DNA from: Lichenicola sp965198655
GTDB taxonomy: Bacteria; Pseudomonadota; Alphaproteobacteria; Acetobacterales; Acetobacteraceae
Reading direction: 5' to 3'
Length of the DNA: 64,000 nt
Assembly: GCA_965198655.1 (NCBI GenBank)
Contig: OZ240668.1
Span: 2,232,001-2,296,000 of the forward strand
Positions within the stretch are counted from its first letter, which is position 1, and each line of letters starts with the position of its first letter. Positions 49,045 through 59,015 of the stretch are shown one piece after another. The position numbers were made by a program, and so were the translations under genes. A model generated the notes under the pieces. The model had not been told where the DNA came from, did not search any database, and saw only the letters and a list, made by a program, of their open reading frames with translations.

Positions 49045-50121
49045 GTGCGGCCGGCGGTCCGCGGCCTGCTCGGCCTCTGGGCCGCCTTCCTGCTCCTGGT
49101 CGGCGCCGGCGCCTTCCTGCTGCAATGGCTTGGGGCACCGGTGACGGCCCCGTTGACGGCCCTGGTCCGGGCCGGTCCGCCGGCGCAGACGCGGGCGCGG
49201 GTGCCGTCCCCGACGCCGGCAGCGGTCCGGCCGCAGGCGGCGGCGGGCGCGGCGCCGGTCCGCACCGGCATCGCGGCACCCGATCCGGCCCTGCTCGAGC
49301 CGACCCTGGACTTTCCCGGCCGTATGCTGCCGCGCATCGGCGCGAACGGCGACAGGCCGTCGGTCGCCTATGCGGCCAGGCCGGGCGTGTCGGCCCATGG
49401 AGCGCAAGTGGCAATCCTGCTGGAGGGCCTGGGAGTATCGGAAGCGACCAGCCAGGACGCGGTCGACACGCTGCCGGCGGCGATCTCGCTCGGGATCTCG
49501 CCCTACGGCCCCATGCTGGACCGGCCGACACCGGATCCGCTGCTGCAACGGGCACGGCAGGCCGGGCACGAGACCTGGCTCTGCCTGCCGATGCAGCCGG
49601 CCAGCCCGCTGGACGAGGAGGGGCCGCAGGCGCTCGACCCGGCCGGCGACCCGGGCGAGAACCGGCACCGGCTTGAATGGGCGCTGTCGCGCCTGCAGGG
49701 CTATGTCGGCGTGACCAACGCCCTGGGCGGCCTGCGCGGCGACCGCTATGCCAGCTCCCTCGCCTTCACAACCGTGACTGCGGCGCTGGCGGCGCGCGGC
49801 CTGCTGTATCTCGACGCCGGCACCTCGTCGCGGGACACGGCGGCGGCGATGCCGGCCGGCCTCGCCGCCCGACGGGCCGACCTCACGCTGGACAACGATC
49901 CGGACGCGCCCGACATCGAGGCGCGGCTGGCGCGTCTGGAGCAGATCGCGCTCGCACAGGGCAGCGCGCTCGGGGTCGCGGGCCCGCTCCGGCCGGTGTT
50001 GATCGAGCGGCTGCGCGCCTGGAGCCGGGACCTGTCCTCGCGCGGCGTCACCCTGGTTCCGGTCAGCGCGCTGCCGCCGCCGCATCCGGTTCCCGCCACC
50101 CCGACAGCGAGCATCCCATGA
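49045..50121 (+). CDS. Divergent polysaccharide deacetylase family protein (YibQ-like)
   Basis: A 358-residue protein with an N-terminal TM/signal segment (LLGLWAAFLLLVGAGAFLLQ), a Pro/Ala-rich linker and a C-terminal DUF610/YibQ-type deacetylase-like domain (QVAILLEGLGVSEATSQDAV, ISLGISPYGP, HETWLCLPMQP, YVGVTNALGG, LLYLDAGTS). The family is found beside envC and ctpA in many proteobacteria and probably acts on the envelope. The usual GLG/DD metal-binding pattern is altered (LLEGLG for IIDDLG), so activity is uncertain. GTG start 1 nt after ctpA; overlaps rppH by 4 nt. Confidence 0.88.
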   Translation: MRPAVRGLLGLWAAFLLLVGAGAFLLQWLGAPVTAPLTALVRAGPPAQTRARVPSPTPAAVRPQAAAGAAPVRTGIAAPDPALLEPTLDFPGRMLPRIGANGDRPSVAYAARPGVSAHGAQVAILLEGLGVSEATSQDAVDTLPAAISLGISPYGPMLDRPTPDPLLQRARQAGHETWLCLPMQPASPLDEEGPQALDPAGDPGENRHRLEWALSRLQGYVGVTNALGGLRGDRYASSLAFTTVTAALAARGLLYLDAGTSSRDTAAAMPAGLAARRADLTLDNDPDAPDIEARLARLEQIALAQGSALGVAGPLRPVLIERLRAWSRDLSSRGVTLVPVSALPPPHPVPATPTASIP

Positions 50122-50630
50122 CCGGCGATCGGTTTGCCCACCTGCCCTACCGCCCCAACGTGGGTGCGGCCTTGTTCAACCGGCAGGGACGGGTGCTGGT
50201 GGCCAGGCGCGCCGACCTGCCGAACGCGGAGGGGGCGCCGGGGGTGTGGCAGTTGCCGCAGGGCGGCATCGACGGGAACGAGGACCCGGCGGCGGCGGTG
50301 CTGCGCGAGCTGCGCGAGGAGGTCGGCACCGACAACGCCCGCATACTGAGCGAGCATCCGGATTGGCTCAGCTACGACCTGCCGCCGGCGCTGCTGGGCC
50401 GCGCCCTCGGCGGCCGCTATCGCGGGCAGCGGCAGCGCTGGTTCGCGCTGCGCTTCCTCGGGCACGACGACGAGATCCGCCTCGACCTCGATCCGCATCC
50501 GGAGTTCGACGCCTGGAAATGGCTGCCTCTGGCCGAGCTGCCGATGGCGGAGATCGGCTTCAAGAAGGACATCTACAGCATCCTGGCCATCTCCTTCGCC
50601 CGGTTCGCGGTCGACGCCGCGGAGGAGTAG
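50118..50630 (+). CDS. rppH: RNA pyrophosphohydrolase RppH
   Basis: A 170-residue Nudix enzyme that removes pyrophosphate from the 5' end of mRNAs, triggering decay. N-terminus YRPNVGAALFNRQGRVLVAR, RppH-specific VWQLPQGGIDGNEDP, Nudix box from GGIDGNED to LRELREEVGT with intact REExxEE-type glutamates, and EIGFKKDIYSILAISFARF at the C-terminus. ATGA overlap with the preceding gene indicates co-translation. Confidence 0.95.
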   Translation: MTGDRFAHLPYRPNVGAALFNRQGRVLVARRADLPNAEGAPGVWQLPQGGIDGNEDPAAAVLRELREEVGTDNARILSEHPDWLSYDLPPALLGRALGGRYRGQRQRWFALRFLGHDDEIRLDLDPHPEFDAWKWLPLAELPMAEIGFKKDIYSILAISFARFAVDAAEE

Positions 50631-50819
50631 GCGCTGCACGGGGCGCCTCAGACCGCGTCCCGTCCGGCACGCCGCCTTGAACCGGTCGTGGAGGTTGGCT
50701 GGGTTCGGTGGCTTCATGATATGGGCCACAAGGTCGCGCGGTGCCGTGCCGCGACGCCGCGGACCCGATCCGGCACGTCGTGACGGAACGCTGCGCCGCG
50801 AACCGCCGGGAGAACCGTG

Positions 50820-51605
<786 letters not shown>

Positions 51606-52413
51606 GCGGCGGCGATCGGGCCGCGCACGCTCCCCCCGCGTGACGAGCCCGGATGGACAGGGCCGGTCCGGACGACAGGCCGCGGTCCGCGACGTCGCGC
51701 GCCCGCACCACCGGCGCCGCCCACCGAGCCGTCACCATCGCACGCGCAACCGGTCGGCATCGCCGTGGCGCGGTGTCGGTACGCCGCCGGATCGCGTCAC
51801 CAGCTCCGACATCATCGAGATGTTTGTCGCGTCGGCCGCGATATTCGACGACCTGCACATCCGCATGAACCGTTGCTTCCGCTCGATCGGTGGGACCGCG
51901 ACGACCAGCGCTCGACCCGCTCCGAGTCCAGGACTGCCTGCGGCGGCGCGCGGTGACGAGGACGCCGGCATCCGGACCGTTCGAGCAGGGCACTGAGCAG
52001 GCTCGGTACGCAGGCGAGCCGTTTGTTCTCGATGGGCTGACTATCTCCGAGGTCCCGGCGGTTTTTCAGGAACAGAACGCCAGAGCATCATCCCGTGCGA
52101 TCGGATGATGGTCCAGACTCGAAGGTTCCGTTTCGCCTCGCATTGGCGTGCGGCGCTGCGGGATCTCGCAACGACCTGTTTGGCGTGATCCTCCGCCCGC
52201 GAGAACAGCCGACCGTGCGTCAGCGCCGGCACGCGCGGTTGATGGCGGTTCCGCCTGCCCAGTGGAACGGCTTCTTCCCGAGACGAAGCAGCGCGTGAGC
52301 GCACGATCATGTTCTCGTCGGAGCCGGTGGCGTCACCCCCGCCGCCCGGTGCAGGCTCGCTTGCCGTGTCCATCGGGGCATGCAAAACATCAAGAAAATC
52401 GGGGAGAAAACGA
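51606..52413. other. Long intergenic stretch, no convincing gene
   Basis: About 800 bases between the dehydrogenase and the carboxylesterase. Several short frames exist on both strands (e.g. 51640-51996 +, 52041-52553 -), but they are Arg/Ser/Ala-rich, lack ribosome sites and mirror each other's codons. A GC-poorer stretch lies around 52070-52150. May contain the promoter of the esterase gene and decayed sequence. Confidence 0.4.
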
Positions 52414-54102
52414 GTGCAGTTCAAACCGTTGCAGGCTGCTTCATCGCCGATGGCGGCGCGCAGGCGCGGCGTCGCCCGCCTGTGCGTCATGGCTGCCGCC
52501 TTGACCTTCTCCGGCGTTGTCCATGCGCAAACCTTCGCGCCGCAGGCGCGCACCGCCCAGGGCGACGTCGTCGGTCGCTTCGACGGGCTGATATCGACCT
52601 ATCTCGGCATACCCTACGCGGCGCCGCCGGTCGGTAACCTCCGCTTCGCACCCCCGCAGCCCCATGCCGCCTGGACCACGCCGGTGCTGGCCACGCGGTA
52701 CGGCAGCCCTTGTCCGCAGACCGACCGCCTGCACTCGGGCAGCAGCAACGAGGACTGCCTGTTCCTCAACGTGTACACGCCCGCGATCGGCGTGCGGAAC
52801 CGGCCGGTGATGGTGTTCTTCCACGGCGGCAGCTTCAACAGCGGCAATGGCGGCGTCACCGCGGGCAGCCCGGACTATGACGGGGTGGACATCGCCAACC
52901 GGTCCGGCGCCGTGGTGGTGACGTTGAACTACCGGCTCAGCCTGCTGGGCTTCCTGGCCACGGCCGGGCTCGATGCCGACAACCGCCGGCCATCCGGCAA
53001 TTACGGCCTGCAGGATCAGCAGCAGGCGCTGCGCTGGGTTCAACAAAACATCGCGGCCTTCGGCGGCGACCCCCGCAACGTGACGATTTTCGGCCAGAGT
53101 GCCGGCGGCATCTCGGTGCTGTACCAGGTCGTCTCGCCGGATGCCGCCGGCCTGTTCAGCCGCGCCATCATCGAAAGCAGCGACGACGGCAACTCGGTCA
53201 CGCTTCCGGCGGTCGAGACCGCCTACAACCCGGTCATCACCGCCCTGGGCTGCGACCCCGCCCACAACACTGTCGCCTGCCTCAGAGCGGTGCCAGTGGC
53301 GAACTTCCTGGCACTCGAAACGGCCGGGATCAACGGCGGCCCGTTCCTCGACGGCCGCACCGTTCCGGCGGCGCCCGCCGCGCTGATCGCGTCGGGCCGG
53401 TTCAACCGCGTGCCGATCGTCGCCGGCACGGTCGCGAACGAGGGATCCTACTTCGTCGCGGTCGCCACCAACGCCGCCAACCTGAACGCTGCCCTCACCG
53501 CGACGCAGGTGACGTCGACCGTCAACGCGGATTTCCCCACGGGCGCCAGCCAGATCCTGGCGACCTACCCGTTCGCGAACTACCTGACGCCGGGCGACAC
53601 GCTGGCCGCGATCGCCACCGACAGCTTCTTCAGTTGCCCGACGGACCACATCCGGACGCTGGCGGCTTCCTACACCCCAGTGTGGGGCTACGAGTTCAAC
53701 CAGCCCAACCCGGTGCTCAACTTCCCGGTGCCGTCCGCTCCCGGCGTCACCCGTGGCGACAGCCACACCACCGAGCTGGCCTACGTGTTCGGGCATGACG
53801 GCGCGGGCCGGCCGCTCACCGGCGCCGACGCGCGGTTGTCCCGGCAGATCATCGACTACTGGATCTCGTTCGCCACCGCGGGGAACCCCAACACCACCGA
53901 CGACCTGTTCGGCCCGATCGGCATACCGATCGCAGCACCGGAGGACCGGCCGTTCTGGCCCAGCTACGCGCCCGCCGGCACCCTTCTCTCGCTCGCCTCG
54001 TCGCCCTCGCCCGAGACCGGCTTCGCCGCCAGGCACCACTGCGCCCTGTGGGCGTCGCTCGGCTACCCCGAGGTGCTGATCGAGAGCGTGGTGAACCCCT
54101 AG
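52414..54102 (+). CDS. Secreted carboxylesterase type B (alpha/beta hydrolase)
   Basis: A 562-residue type B esterase. Signal peptide (LCVMAAALTFSGVVHA), then GLISTYLGIPYAAPPVGNLR, the disulfide region SNEDCLFLNVYTP, oxyanion hole FFHGGSFNSGN, nucleophile Ser in TIFGQSAGGISV, acid Glu in TVANEGSYFV and catalytic His in GDSHTTELAYVFG. Hydrolyses carboxylic esters in the periplasm or outside the cell; the substrate could be hydroxybutyrate oligomers given the neighbours, but that is inference. GTG start with GGGGAG 7 nt upstream; an ATG at 52309 without ribosome site is less likely. Confidence 0.9.
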   Translation: MQFKPLQAASSPMAARRRGVARLCVMAAALTFSGVVHAQTFAPQARTAQGDVVGRFDGLISTYLGIPYAAPPVGNLRFAPPQPHAAWTTPVLATRYGSPCPQTDRLHSGSSNEDCLFLNVYTPAIGVRNRPVMVFFHGGSFNSGNGGVTAGSPDYDGVDIANRSGAVVVTLNYRLSLLGFLATAGLDADNRRPSGNYGLQDQQQALRWVQQNIAAFGGDPRNVTIFGQSAGGISVLYQVVSPDAAGLFSRAIIESSDDGNSVTLPAVETAYNPVITALGCDPAHNTVACLRAVPVANFLALETAGINGGPFLDGRTVPAAPAALIASGRFNRVPIVAGTVANEGSYFVAVATNAANLNAALTATQVTSTVNADFPTGASQILATYPFANYLTPGDTLAAIATDSFFSCPTDHIRTLAASYTPVWGYEFNQPNPVLNFPVPSAPGVTRGDSHTTELAYVFGHDGAGRPLTGADARLSRQIIDYWISFATAGNPNTTDDLFGPIGIPIAAPEDRPFWPSYAPAGTLLSLASSPSPETGFAARHHCALWASLGYPEVLIESVVNP

Positions 54103-54224
54103 CAGGAACACGTCCGGCTGCGCTGCGGGGTGAGCAGCGGGTCCTGTGCAGGCGGTAAAGGAGGCGGCGGCCGGCGCGACGAGCGGCGCGCCGTCGTCCG
54201 GACGCGACAAAGGATGTCCACATC

Positions 54225-55610
54225 ATGACCGTGCTGGTCGCTCTTCTCGGCCTGGCTCTGCTCATCACGCTGGCCTATCGCGGGTTCAGCGTGATCCTGT
54301 TCGCGCCGGTCGCGGCGATGCTGCCGGTGCTGCTGACCGCGCCGGCGGCGGTGCCGACCGCGTTCACCGGCTTGTTCATGGCCAAGGCCGTGGTCTTCGT
54401 CAGGCTATATTTCCCGGTGTTCCTGCTGGGCGCCGTGTTCGGACGGCTGATCGAGATGTCGGGGTTCGCCCGCTCCCTGACCGCCGCCATCATCCGGCTG
54501 GTGGGACCGCAGCGCGCCATCCTGGCGACCGTGCTGGTGGCCGCGATCCTGTGCTATGGCGGGGTCTCGCTGTTCGTGGTCGTGTTCGCGGTCTATCCGT
54601 TCGCGATCGAGCTGTTCCGGGCGGCCGGGATCCCCAAGCGGCTGATGCCGGCCGCCCTGGCGCTCGGGGCGTTCAGCTTCACGATGGACGCCCTGCCGGG
54701 CACGCCGCAGATCCAGAACATCATTCCCACCGCCTTCTTCCACACCACCGCCTGGGCGGCGCCGATCCTGGGCTCGCTGGGCTCGGTGTTCATCCTGCTC
54801 GCCGGCATCGCCTACCTGCAATGGCGGGCCCGGCGCGCCGCCGGCGAGGGCTACGGGGTCGACCACCTCAACGAGCCGGAACCCGGCGCGCACGGCGCCA
54901 ACCCGCCCTGGCTCCTCGCCGTGCTGCCGCTGCTCACCGTATGGGTGCTGAACAAGCTCTTCACGATCGAGATCCCGCGCGTGTTCGGCGCCACCGACAC
55001 CATCCGCCTGCCCGGACTGCCGGCGCCGGTGGTGACCGACGTCCCGGCCTTCACCGCGATCTGGGCGCTGGAAGCGGCCCTTCTGGCCGGGGTGCTGCTG
55101 ACGGCGGCACTCGGCTTTCGCTCCATATGCGGCCGCTTCAGCACCGGCACCCAGACGGCGATCGCCGGCGCCCTGCTGGCGACCCTGAACACGGCCTCGG
55201 AGTTCGGCTTCGGCGCGGTGATCGCGGCGCTGCCGGGCTTCCTGGTCGCCCGCGACGCGCTCGGCGTGATCCCCGACCCGCTGATCAAGGCGGCCATCGC
55301 CACCACCACCCTGGCGGGCATAACCGGCTCCGCCTCGGGGGGCCTGAGCATCGCGCTGGCCGCCCTCGGCCACGAGTTCGCCACCGCGGCGACCGCCGCC
55401 CACATCCCGCTGGAGGTGATGCACCGCGTCACCGCCATGGCGAGCGGCGGCATGGACACCTTGCCGCACAACGGCGCGGTCATCACCGTGCTCGCGGTGT
55501 GCGGCCTGACGCACCGGCAATCCTACGGCGACATCTTCGTCATCGCCATCATCAAGACGGTGGCGGTGTTCCTGATCATCGGCGTCTACGGCCTCACCGG
55601 CCTGGTGTGA
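54225..55610 (+). CDS. GntP-family permease, possible 3-hydroxybutyrate/organic acid transporter
   Basis: A 461-residue inner-membrane protein with 12 or so hydrophobic helices (VALLGLALLITLAYRGFSVI; ALGAFSFTMDALPGTPQIQN; GALLATLNTASEFGFGAVIA; GITGSASGGLSIALAALG). The family takes up gluconate-like hydroxy acids by proton symport; members next to a 3-hydroxybutyrate dehydrogenase are annotated as D-beta-hydroxybutyrate permeases. Here the dehydrogenase is 2.6 kb upstream with a secreted esterase between, all co-oriented. Confidence 0.88.
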   Translation: MTVLVALLGLALLITLAYRGFSVILFAPVAAMLPVLLTAPAAVPTAFTGLFMAKAVVFVRLYFPVFLLGAVFGRLIEMSGFARSLTAAIIRLVGPQRAILATVLVAAILCYGGVSLFVVVFAVYPFAIELFRAAGIPKRLMPAALALGAFSFTMDALPGTPQIQNIIPTAFFHTTAWAAPILGSLGSVFILLAGIAYLQWRARRAAGEGYGVDHLNEPEPGAHGANPPWLLAVLPLLTVWVLNKLFTIEIPRVFGATDTIRLPGLPAPVVTDVPAFTAIWALEAALLAGVLLTAALGFRSICGRFSTGTQTAIAGALLATLNTASEFGFGAVIAALPGFLVARDALGVIPDPLIKAAIATTTLAGITGSASGGLSIALAALGHEFATAATAAHIPLEVMHRVTAMASGGMDTLPHNGAVITVLAVCGLTHRQSYGDIFVIAIIKTVAVFLIIGVYGLTGLV

Positions 55611-55922
55611 CGCGGTGGCGCCCGCCGCAACCGCACCGGCCACCTGAGCGTCGTTCCGCCGGAACACGGCCCTGATCCCTGGCGAGTCACGCGGGCACCT
55701 GGTGCTACGGCCCGGGTGCTGCGGGAACCGTTACCCGATGCTCTCCTTTCGCCTGAGAGCAGCTTCATCATGCGGGTGGAACCGCAAGAATGGTTCAGCC
55801 TGACCCAATGCTGCTCTAGGCCCGCTCGAACCACGGGATGCGGCATCCCCGGTGAGCGGGAACCGCGCCAGCGTCCCGGCTCAGAAGCTCGCGGACGATC
55901 TTCGGGACGCCGACTCCTTTTC
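55611..55922. other. Intergenic gap with one inverted repeat
   Basis: About 310 bases between the converging permease and EmrB-like genes. The only structure seen is CCTGAGAGCAGC (55752-55763) pairing with GCTGCTCTAGG (55810-55820) around a 46-base loop. No gene is visible. Confidence 0.5.
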
Positions 55923-57503
55923 TCAGTGGCCACCGCCGCCGCCGCCGCCGCCCACGATCGGCTTGAGCAGGAAGCAGAACGGCACGACGGCGAAGGCGAC
56001 CACGGAGAAGATCACGAACACGTCGTTGTAGGCCAGCACCGAGGCCTGCTGCTGGAGCTCCTGCACCAACTGGTGTTGTGCGCTCGCCGAGGCGGCGGCG
56101 GCAGACTGCCCCATCGCGCGCGCCATCGCACGGGCCTGGTCGAGATACGCGTTGTAGGGCTGGTGGAACGGCGTCATCCAGTGGACCATGTGCGCCTGCT
56201 CGGTCTGGCTGCGCTCGGTCACCAGCGAGGTGCTGACGGAGATGCCGATCGCGCCCAGCACGTTGCGCGCCATGCTGAACAGCGCCGAAGCGTCGCCGTT
56301 CAGCTCGCGCGGCAGGGTTTGGAAGGCGATGGTGCTGATCGGCACGAACAGGAAGCCGAGGGCGGCGCTCTGCGCCACGCGATACAGCACCAGGTGATGA
56401 TAATCGATCTGCAGCACCAGATGTCCCGAATAGATCAGGGAACACCCCATGACGGTGAAGCCGGTCGCGATGACGTAGCGGATCTGCACCCGTTTCATCA
56501 CCTGGTTGACGATCGGGATCAGCACGATGATGATCATCCCGCCCGGCGACAGCACCAGCCCGGCCAGCGTCGCGGTGTAGCCGATCACCTGCTGCGAGAA
56601 CTGCGGGATCAGCACCGAGGTGGCGTAGAGCACGACCCCGACCACGGCGATCAGCAGCGAGCAGATCGCGAAGTTGCGGTCGCCGAACACGCGCAGGTTC
56701 ACCGCCGGACGCTTGGCGGTCAGCAGCCAGCCGATCGCGCCGACGACGCCGATCAGGCTGAGTATTCCCATGGTGCGGATGAAGGGCGAGCCGAACCAGT
56801 CGTCGTCCTCGCCGCGGTCCATCATCACCTCCAGACAGCCGAGGCCCAGCGTGATCAAACCGAGCCCGATGAAGTCGGCCGGCGCGCTCTGCTTCTTGGC
56901 CCAGGGCGGGTCCTCGATCAGCGCGCTCACCGCCAGCACCGCGAAGACGCCGATCGGCACGTTGAGAAAGAACACCCAGCGCCAGGACGCGTTGTCGGTG
57001 ATGTAGCCGCCGAGCGTCGGGCCCAGCACCGGGGCGACGATGGTGGCGACCGCGGTGATGGCGAACGCGCCGCCGCGCTTGGACTGCGGGAAGGTGTCGA
57101 GGATGATCGCCTGCTGGTTCGGCTGCAGGCCGCCGCCGAAGAAGCCCTGCAGCAGCCGGAACACGATCAGCTCCGGCAGGTTCTCCGAGATGCCGCACAG
57201 GAACGAGCACACGGTGAACATGCCGATGCAGATCAGGAAGTAGCGCTTGCGCCCCAGCACCCGGCCGAGCCAGCCGGAGATGGTCAGCACGATGCCGTTG
57301 GCGGCGAGGTAGGAGGTGAGCGCCCAGCTCGCGTCGTCGTAGGAGGTCGACAGGTTGCCGGCGATGTGCGGCAGCGACACGTTGACGATGGTGGTGTCGA
57401 GGATCTCCATGAACGCGGCGATGGTCACCACCACCGCGATCAGCCAGATATTGCCTTTTGGCTTCCAGTCGCCGCGGTCGGCGCCAGCGGTCGCCCCGCT
57501 CAC
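55923..57503 (-). CDS. emrB: DHA2-family MFS multidrug transporter, EmrB-like
   Basis: A 526-residue 14-helix drug/proton antiporter. N-terminal IAAFMEILDTTIVNVSLPHI is the DHA2 signature (TM1, LDxTIVNVALP), followed by motif A (SGWLGRVLGRKRYFL) and motif C (APVLGPTLGGYI). The C-terminus ends in a run of eight glycines and a His. Its GTG start overlaps the emrA stop by 4 nt (GTGA). Forms a tripartite pump with the EmrA-like adaptor; no outer-membrane TolC-like gene is adjacent. Confidence 0.94.
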   Translation of the reverse strand: MSGATAGADRGDWKPKGNIWLIAVVVTIAAFMEILDTTIVNVSLPHIAGNLSTSYDDASWALTSYLAANGIVLTISGWLGRVLGRKRYFLICIGMFTVCSFLCGISENLPELIVFRLLQGFFGGGLQPNQQAIILDTFPQSKRGGAFAITAVATIVAPVLGPTLGGYITDNASWRWVFFLNVPIGVFAVLAVSALIEDPPWAKKQSAPADFIGLGLITLGLGCLEVMMDRGEDDDWFGSPFIRTMGILSLIGVVGAIGWLLTAKRPAVNLRVFGDRNFAICSLLIAVVGVVLYATSVLIPQFSQQVIGYTATLAGLVLSPGGMIIIVLIPIVNQVMKRVQIRYVIATGFTVMGCSLIYSGHLVLQIDYHHLVLYRVAQSAALGFLFVPISTIAFQTLPRELNGDASALFSMARNVLGAIGISVSTSLVTERSQTEQAHMVHWMTPFHQPYNAYLDQARAMARAMGQSAAAASASAQHQLVQELQQQASVLAYNDVFVIFSVVAFAVVPFCFLLKPIVGGGGGGGGH

Positions 57504-58738
57504 TTCACATCCACCGTCGGCTCCACGGACGCGCCGAGCGGCAGCGGCAGCAGCGGATCGAGCCCCTCGTCGATGACCACCTTGACCGGCACGCGCTGCA
57601 CGATCTTGACGAAGTTGCCGGTCGCGTTCTCCGGCGGAAAGGTCGAGAACGCCGCACCCGAGCCGCGCTGGATGCTGTCCACGTGGCCGCGCAGCTTCAT
57701 CTTCGGATAGGCGTCGACGTCGATCCGGACCGGCTGGCCGGGCCGCAGGCGGGTGATCTGGGTTTCCTTGAAGTTGGCGGAGATCCAGATCTCCGGCTCG
57801 ACGATCGAGAACACCGCCTGCCCGGTCTGCAGGTAGGCGCCGCGTTCGACGTTGCGCTGCGCGATCCAGCCGTCGTGCGGCGCGCGGATCACCGTCCAGC
57901 CGAGGTTGAGGCTGGCTTGCTCAAGCTGCGCGCGTGCTTGTTCCAGCGTGCCGGTCTGCTGCGTCACGCGCGTCTGCTGGGTGCCGATCTGCGGCTTGAC
58001 CGGGCTTGCCTGCTCGAGCTGGCCTTCGGCCTGCAGCACCTGGGCCTTGGCCTGTTCCAGGGCCGCGGTGGCGTAGTCGACCTGCTGCTGGGTGGTGGCG
58101 GCGCGGTCCACCGTGTGCTGCCGCTTGTAGTCGGTCTCGGCGCGGAACTCCTGCGCCTGCGCCAGCTCGAGCTGGCCCTGCGCCTGCTTCAACTGGCCGG
58201 GGAAGTTCTGCTTCGAAACCTCCACCGAGAACTTCGCCGAGGCGAGCTGCCCTTCCGCCTGGTCCACGTTCGCCTGCGCCGCATCGCGGCTCGCCCGGTA
58301 GTCCCGCGGGTCGATGCGGAGCAGCACTTGGCCTTCGTGCACGTACTCGTTGTCGTTGACGTCGAGTTCCGTGACGTAGCCCGCAACGTGCGGCGCGATC
58401 GTGATCGTCCGGCCCGAGGTGTAGGCGTCGTCGGTGGACACCTCGTTGCGCGTGAGCCACCAGTAGGCAACGCCCCCGATAAGCAGCGCCAGCACAAACG
58501 CGAACAGGCCGACCTTGACGAACGGCTTAGCCTTGTTCCGCTGTTCCTCGTCCTTGTCCGAATGGTCGGACTTGTCGTCCTTGGCAGGCGTGCGGTCCTT
58601 GCCCGACCGGTCGTCCTTGCCCGGCGCATCGTCCCGCCGCCTGTCGGGTGCGTCGGCGTCGAAGTGCCGCTGATCACGATCGTCGTACCGATCATCGTAT
58701 CGACGATCGTCCTGCGGCCGCTCTATATCAGCCATCAT
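57500..58738 (-). CDS. emrA: HlyD-family periplasmic adaptor, EmrA-like
   Basis: A 412-residue membrane-fusion protein. Unusually charged cytoplasmic N-terminus of about 70 residues (runs of DDRYDDRDQR and KDDKSDHSDKDEEQ), one TM helix (VGLFAFVLALLIGGVAYWWL, about 75-94), biotinyl/lipoyl-like half (STDDAYTSGRTITIAPHVAG), long coiled-coil hairpin (about 145-260) and beta-barrel domain (IWISANFKETQITRLRPGQP). Two adjacent ATGs; GGAGGG lies right before the first, so the second (58735) may be used. A palindromic operator sits about 35 nt upstream. Confidence 0.93.
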   Translation of the reverse strand: MMADIERPQDDRRYDDRYDDRDQRHFDADAPDRRRDDAPGKDDRSGKDRTPAKDDKSDHSDKDEEQRNKAKPFVKVGLFAFVLALLIGGVAYWWLTRNEVSTDDAYTSGRTITIAPHVAGYVTELDVNDNEYVHEGQVLLRIDPRDYRASRDAAQANVDQAEGQLASAKFSVEVSKQNFPGQLKQAQGQLELAQAQEFRAETDYKRQHTVDRAATTQQQVDYATAALEQAKAQVLQAEGQLEQASPVKPQIGTQQTRVTQQTGTLEQARAQLEQASLNLGWTVIRAPHDGWIAQRNVERGAYLQTGQAVFSIVEPEIWISANFKETQITRLRPGQPVRIDVDAYPKMKLRGHVDSIQRGSGAAFSTFPPENATGNFVKIVQRVPVKVVIDEGLDPLLPLPLGASVEPTVDVK

Positions 58739-58770
58739 CCCTCCGGCGCGGTTGGCGATCGCGCCAGCAC

Positions 58771-58789
58771 TGACCGATCAGTTCGGTCA
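58771..58789. promoter_or_regulatory. Palindromic operator upstream of emrAB
   Basis: TGACCGATCAGTTCGGTCA: perfect 7-bp arms (TGACCGA/TCGGTCA) around a 5-base centre, the usual size for TetR-family operators. It lies 33 bases upstream of emrA on the minus strand, and the minus-strand TTGACC that begins in the palindrome could be a -35 box. No TetR or MarR gene is adjacent, so the regulator would be encoded elsewhere. Confidence 0.6.
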
Positions 58790-59015
58790 AGCTGCCACAG
58801 CGACCAGGCACGGGCAATGCCGGGGAGGCTTCGGCGGCGCTCACGGAAACGTGCTCCCAACGCCGTCGCTGCGTCGAACGCGATCTTGGTCCCGGCCGCG
58901 CGCCGCGCTGGCCGGGGACTGCAACCGAAGTGCAACATTCGACACGGCGGGTTACACCGACCGGCGGGACATCGGCGGGATCACCTGTCATGCGCTGAAC
59001 CGGAGCACCGACGGG

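Noticed and set aside
51640..51996. 118-codon + frame after the dehydrogenase gene
   Set aside because: Arg/His/Ser-rich, overlapped by equally long frames on the other strand, no start signal.
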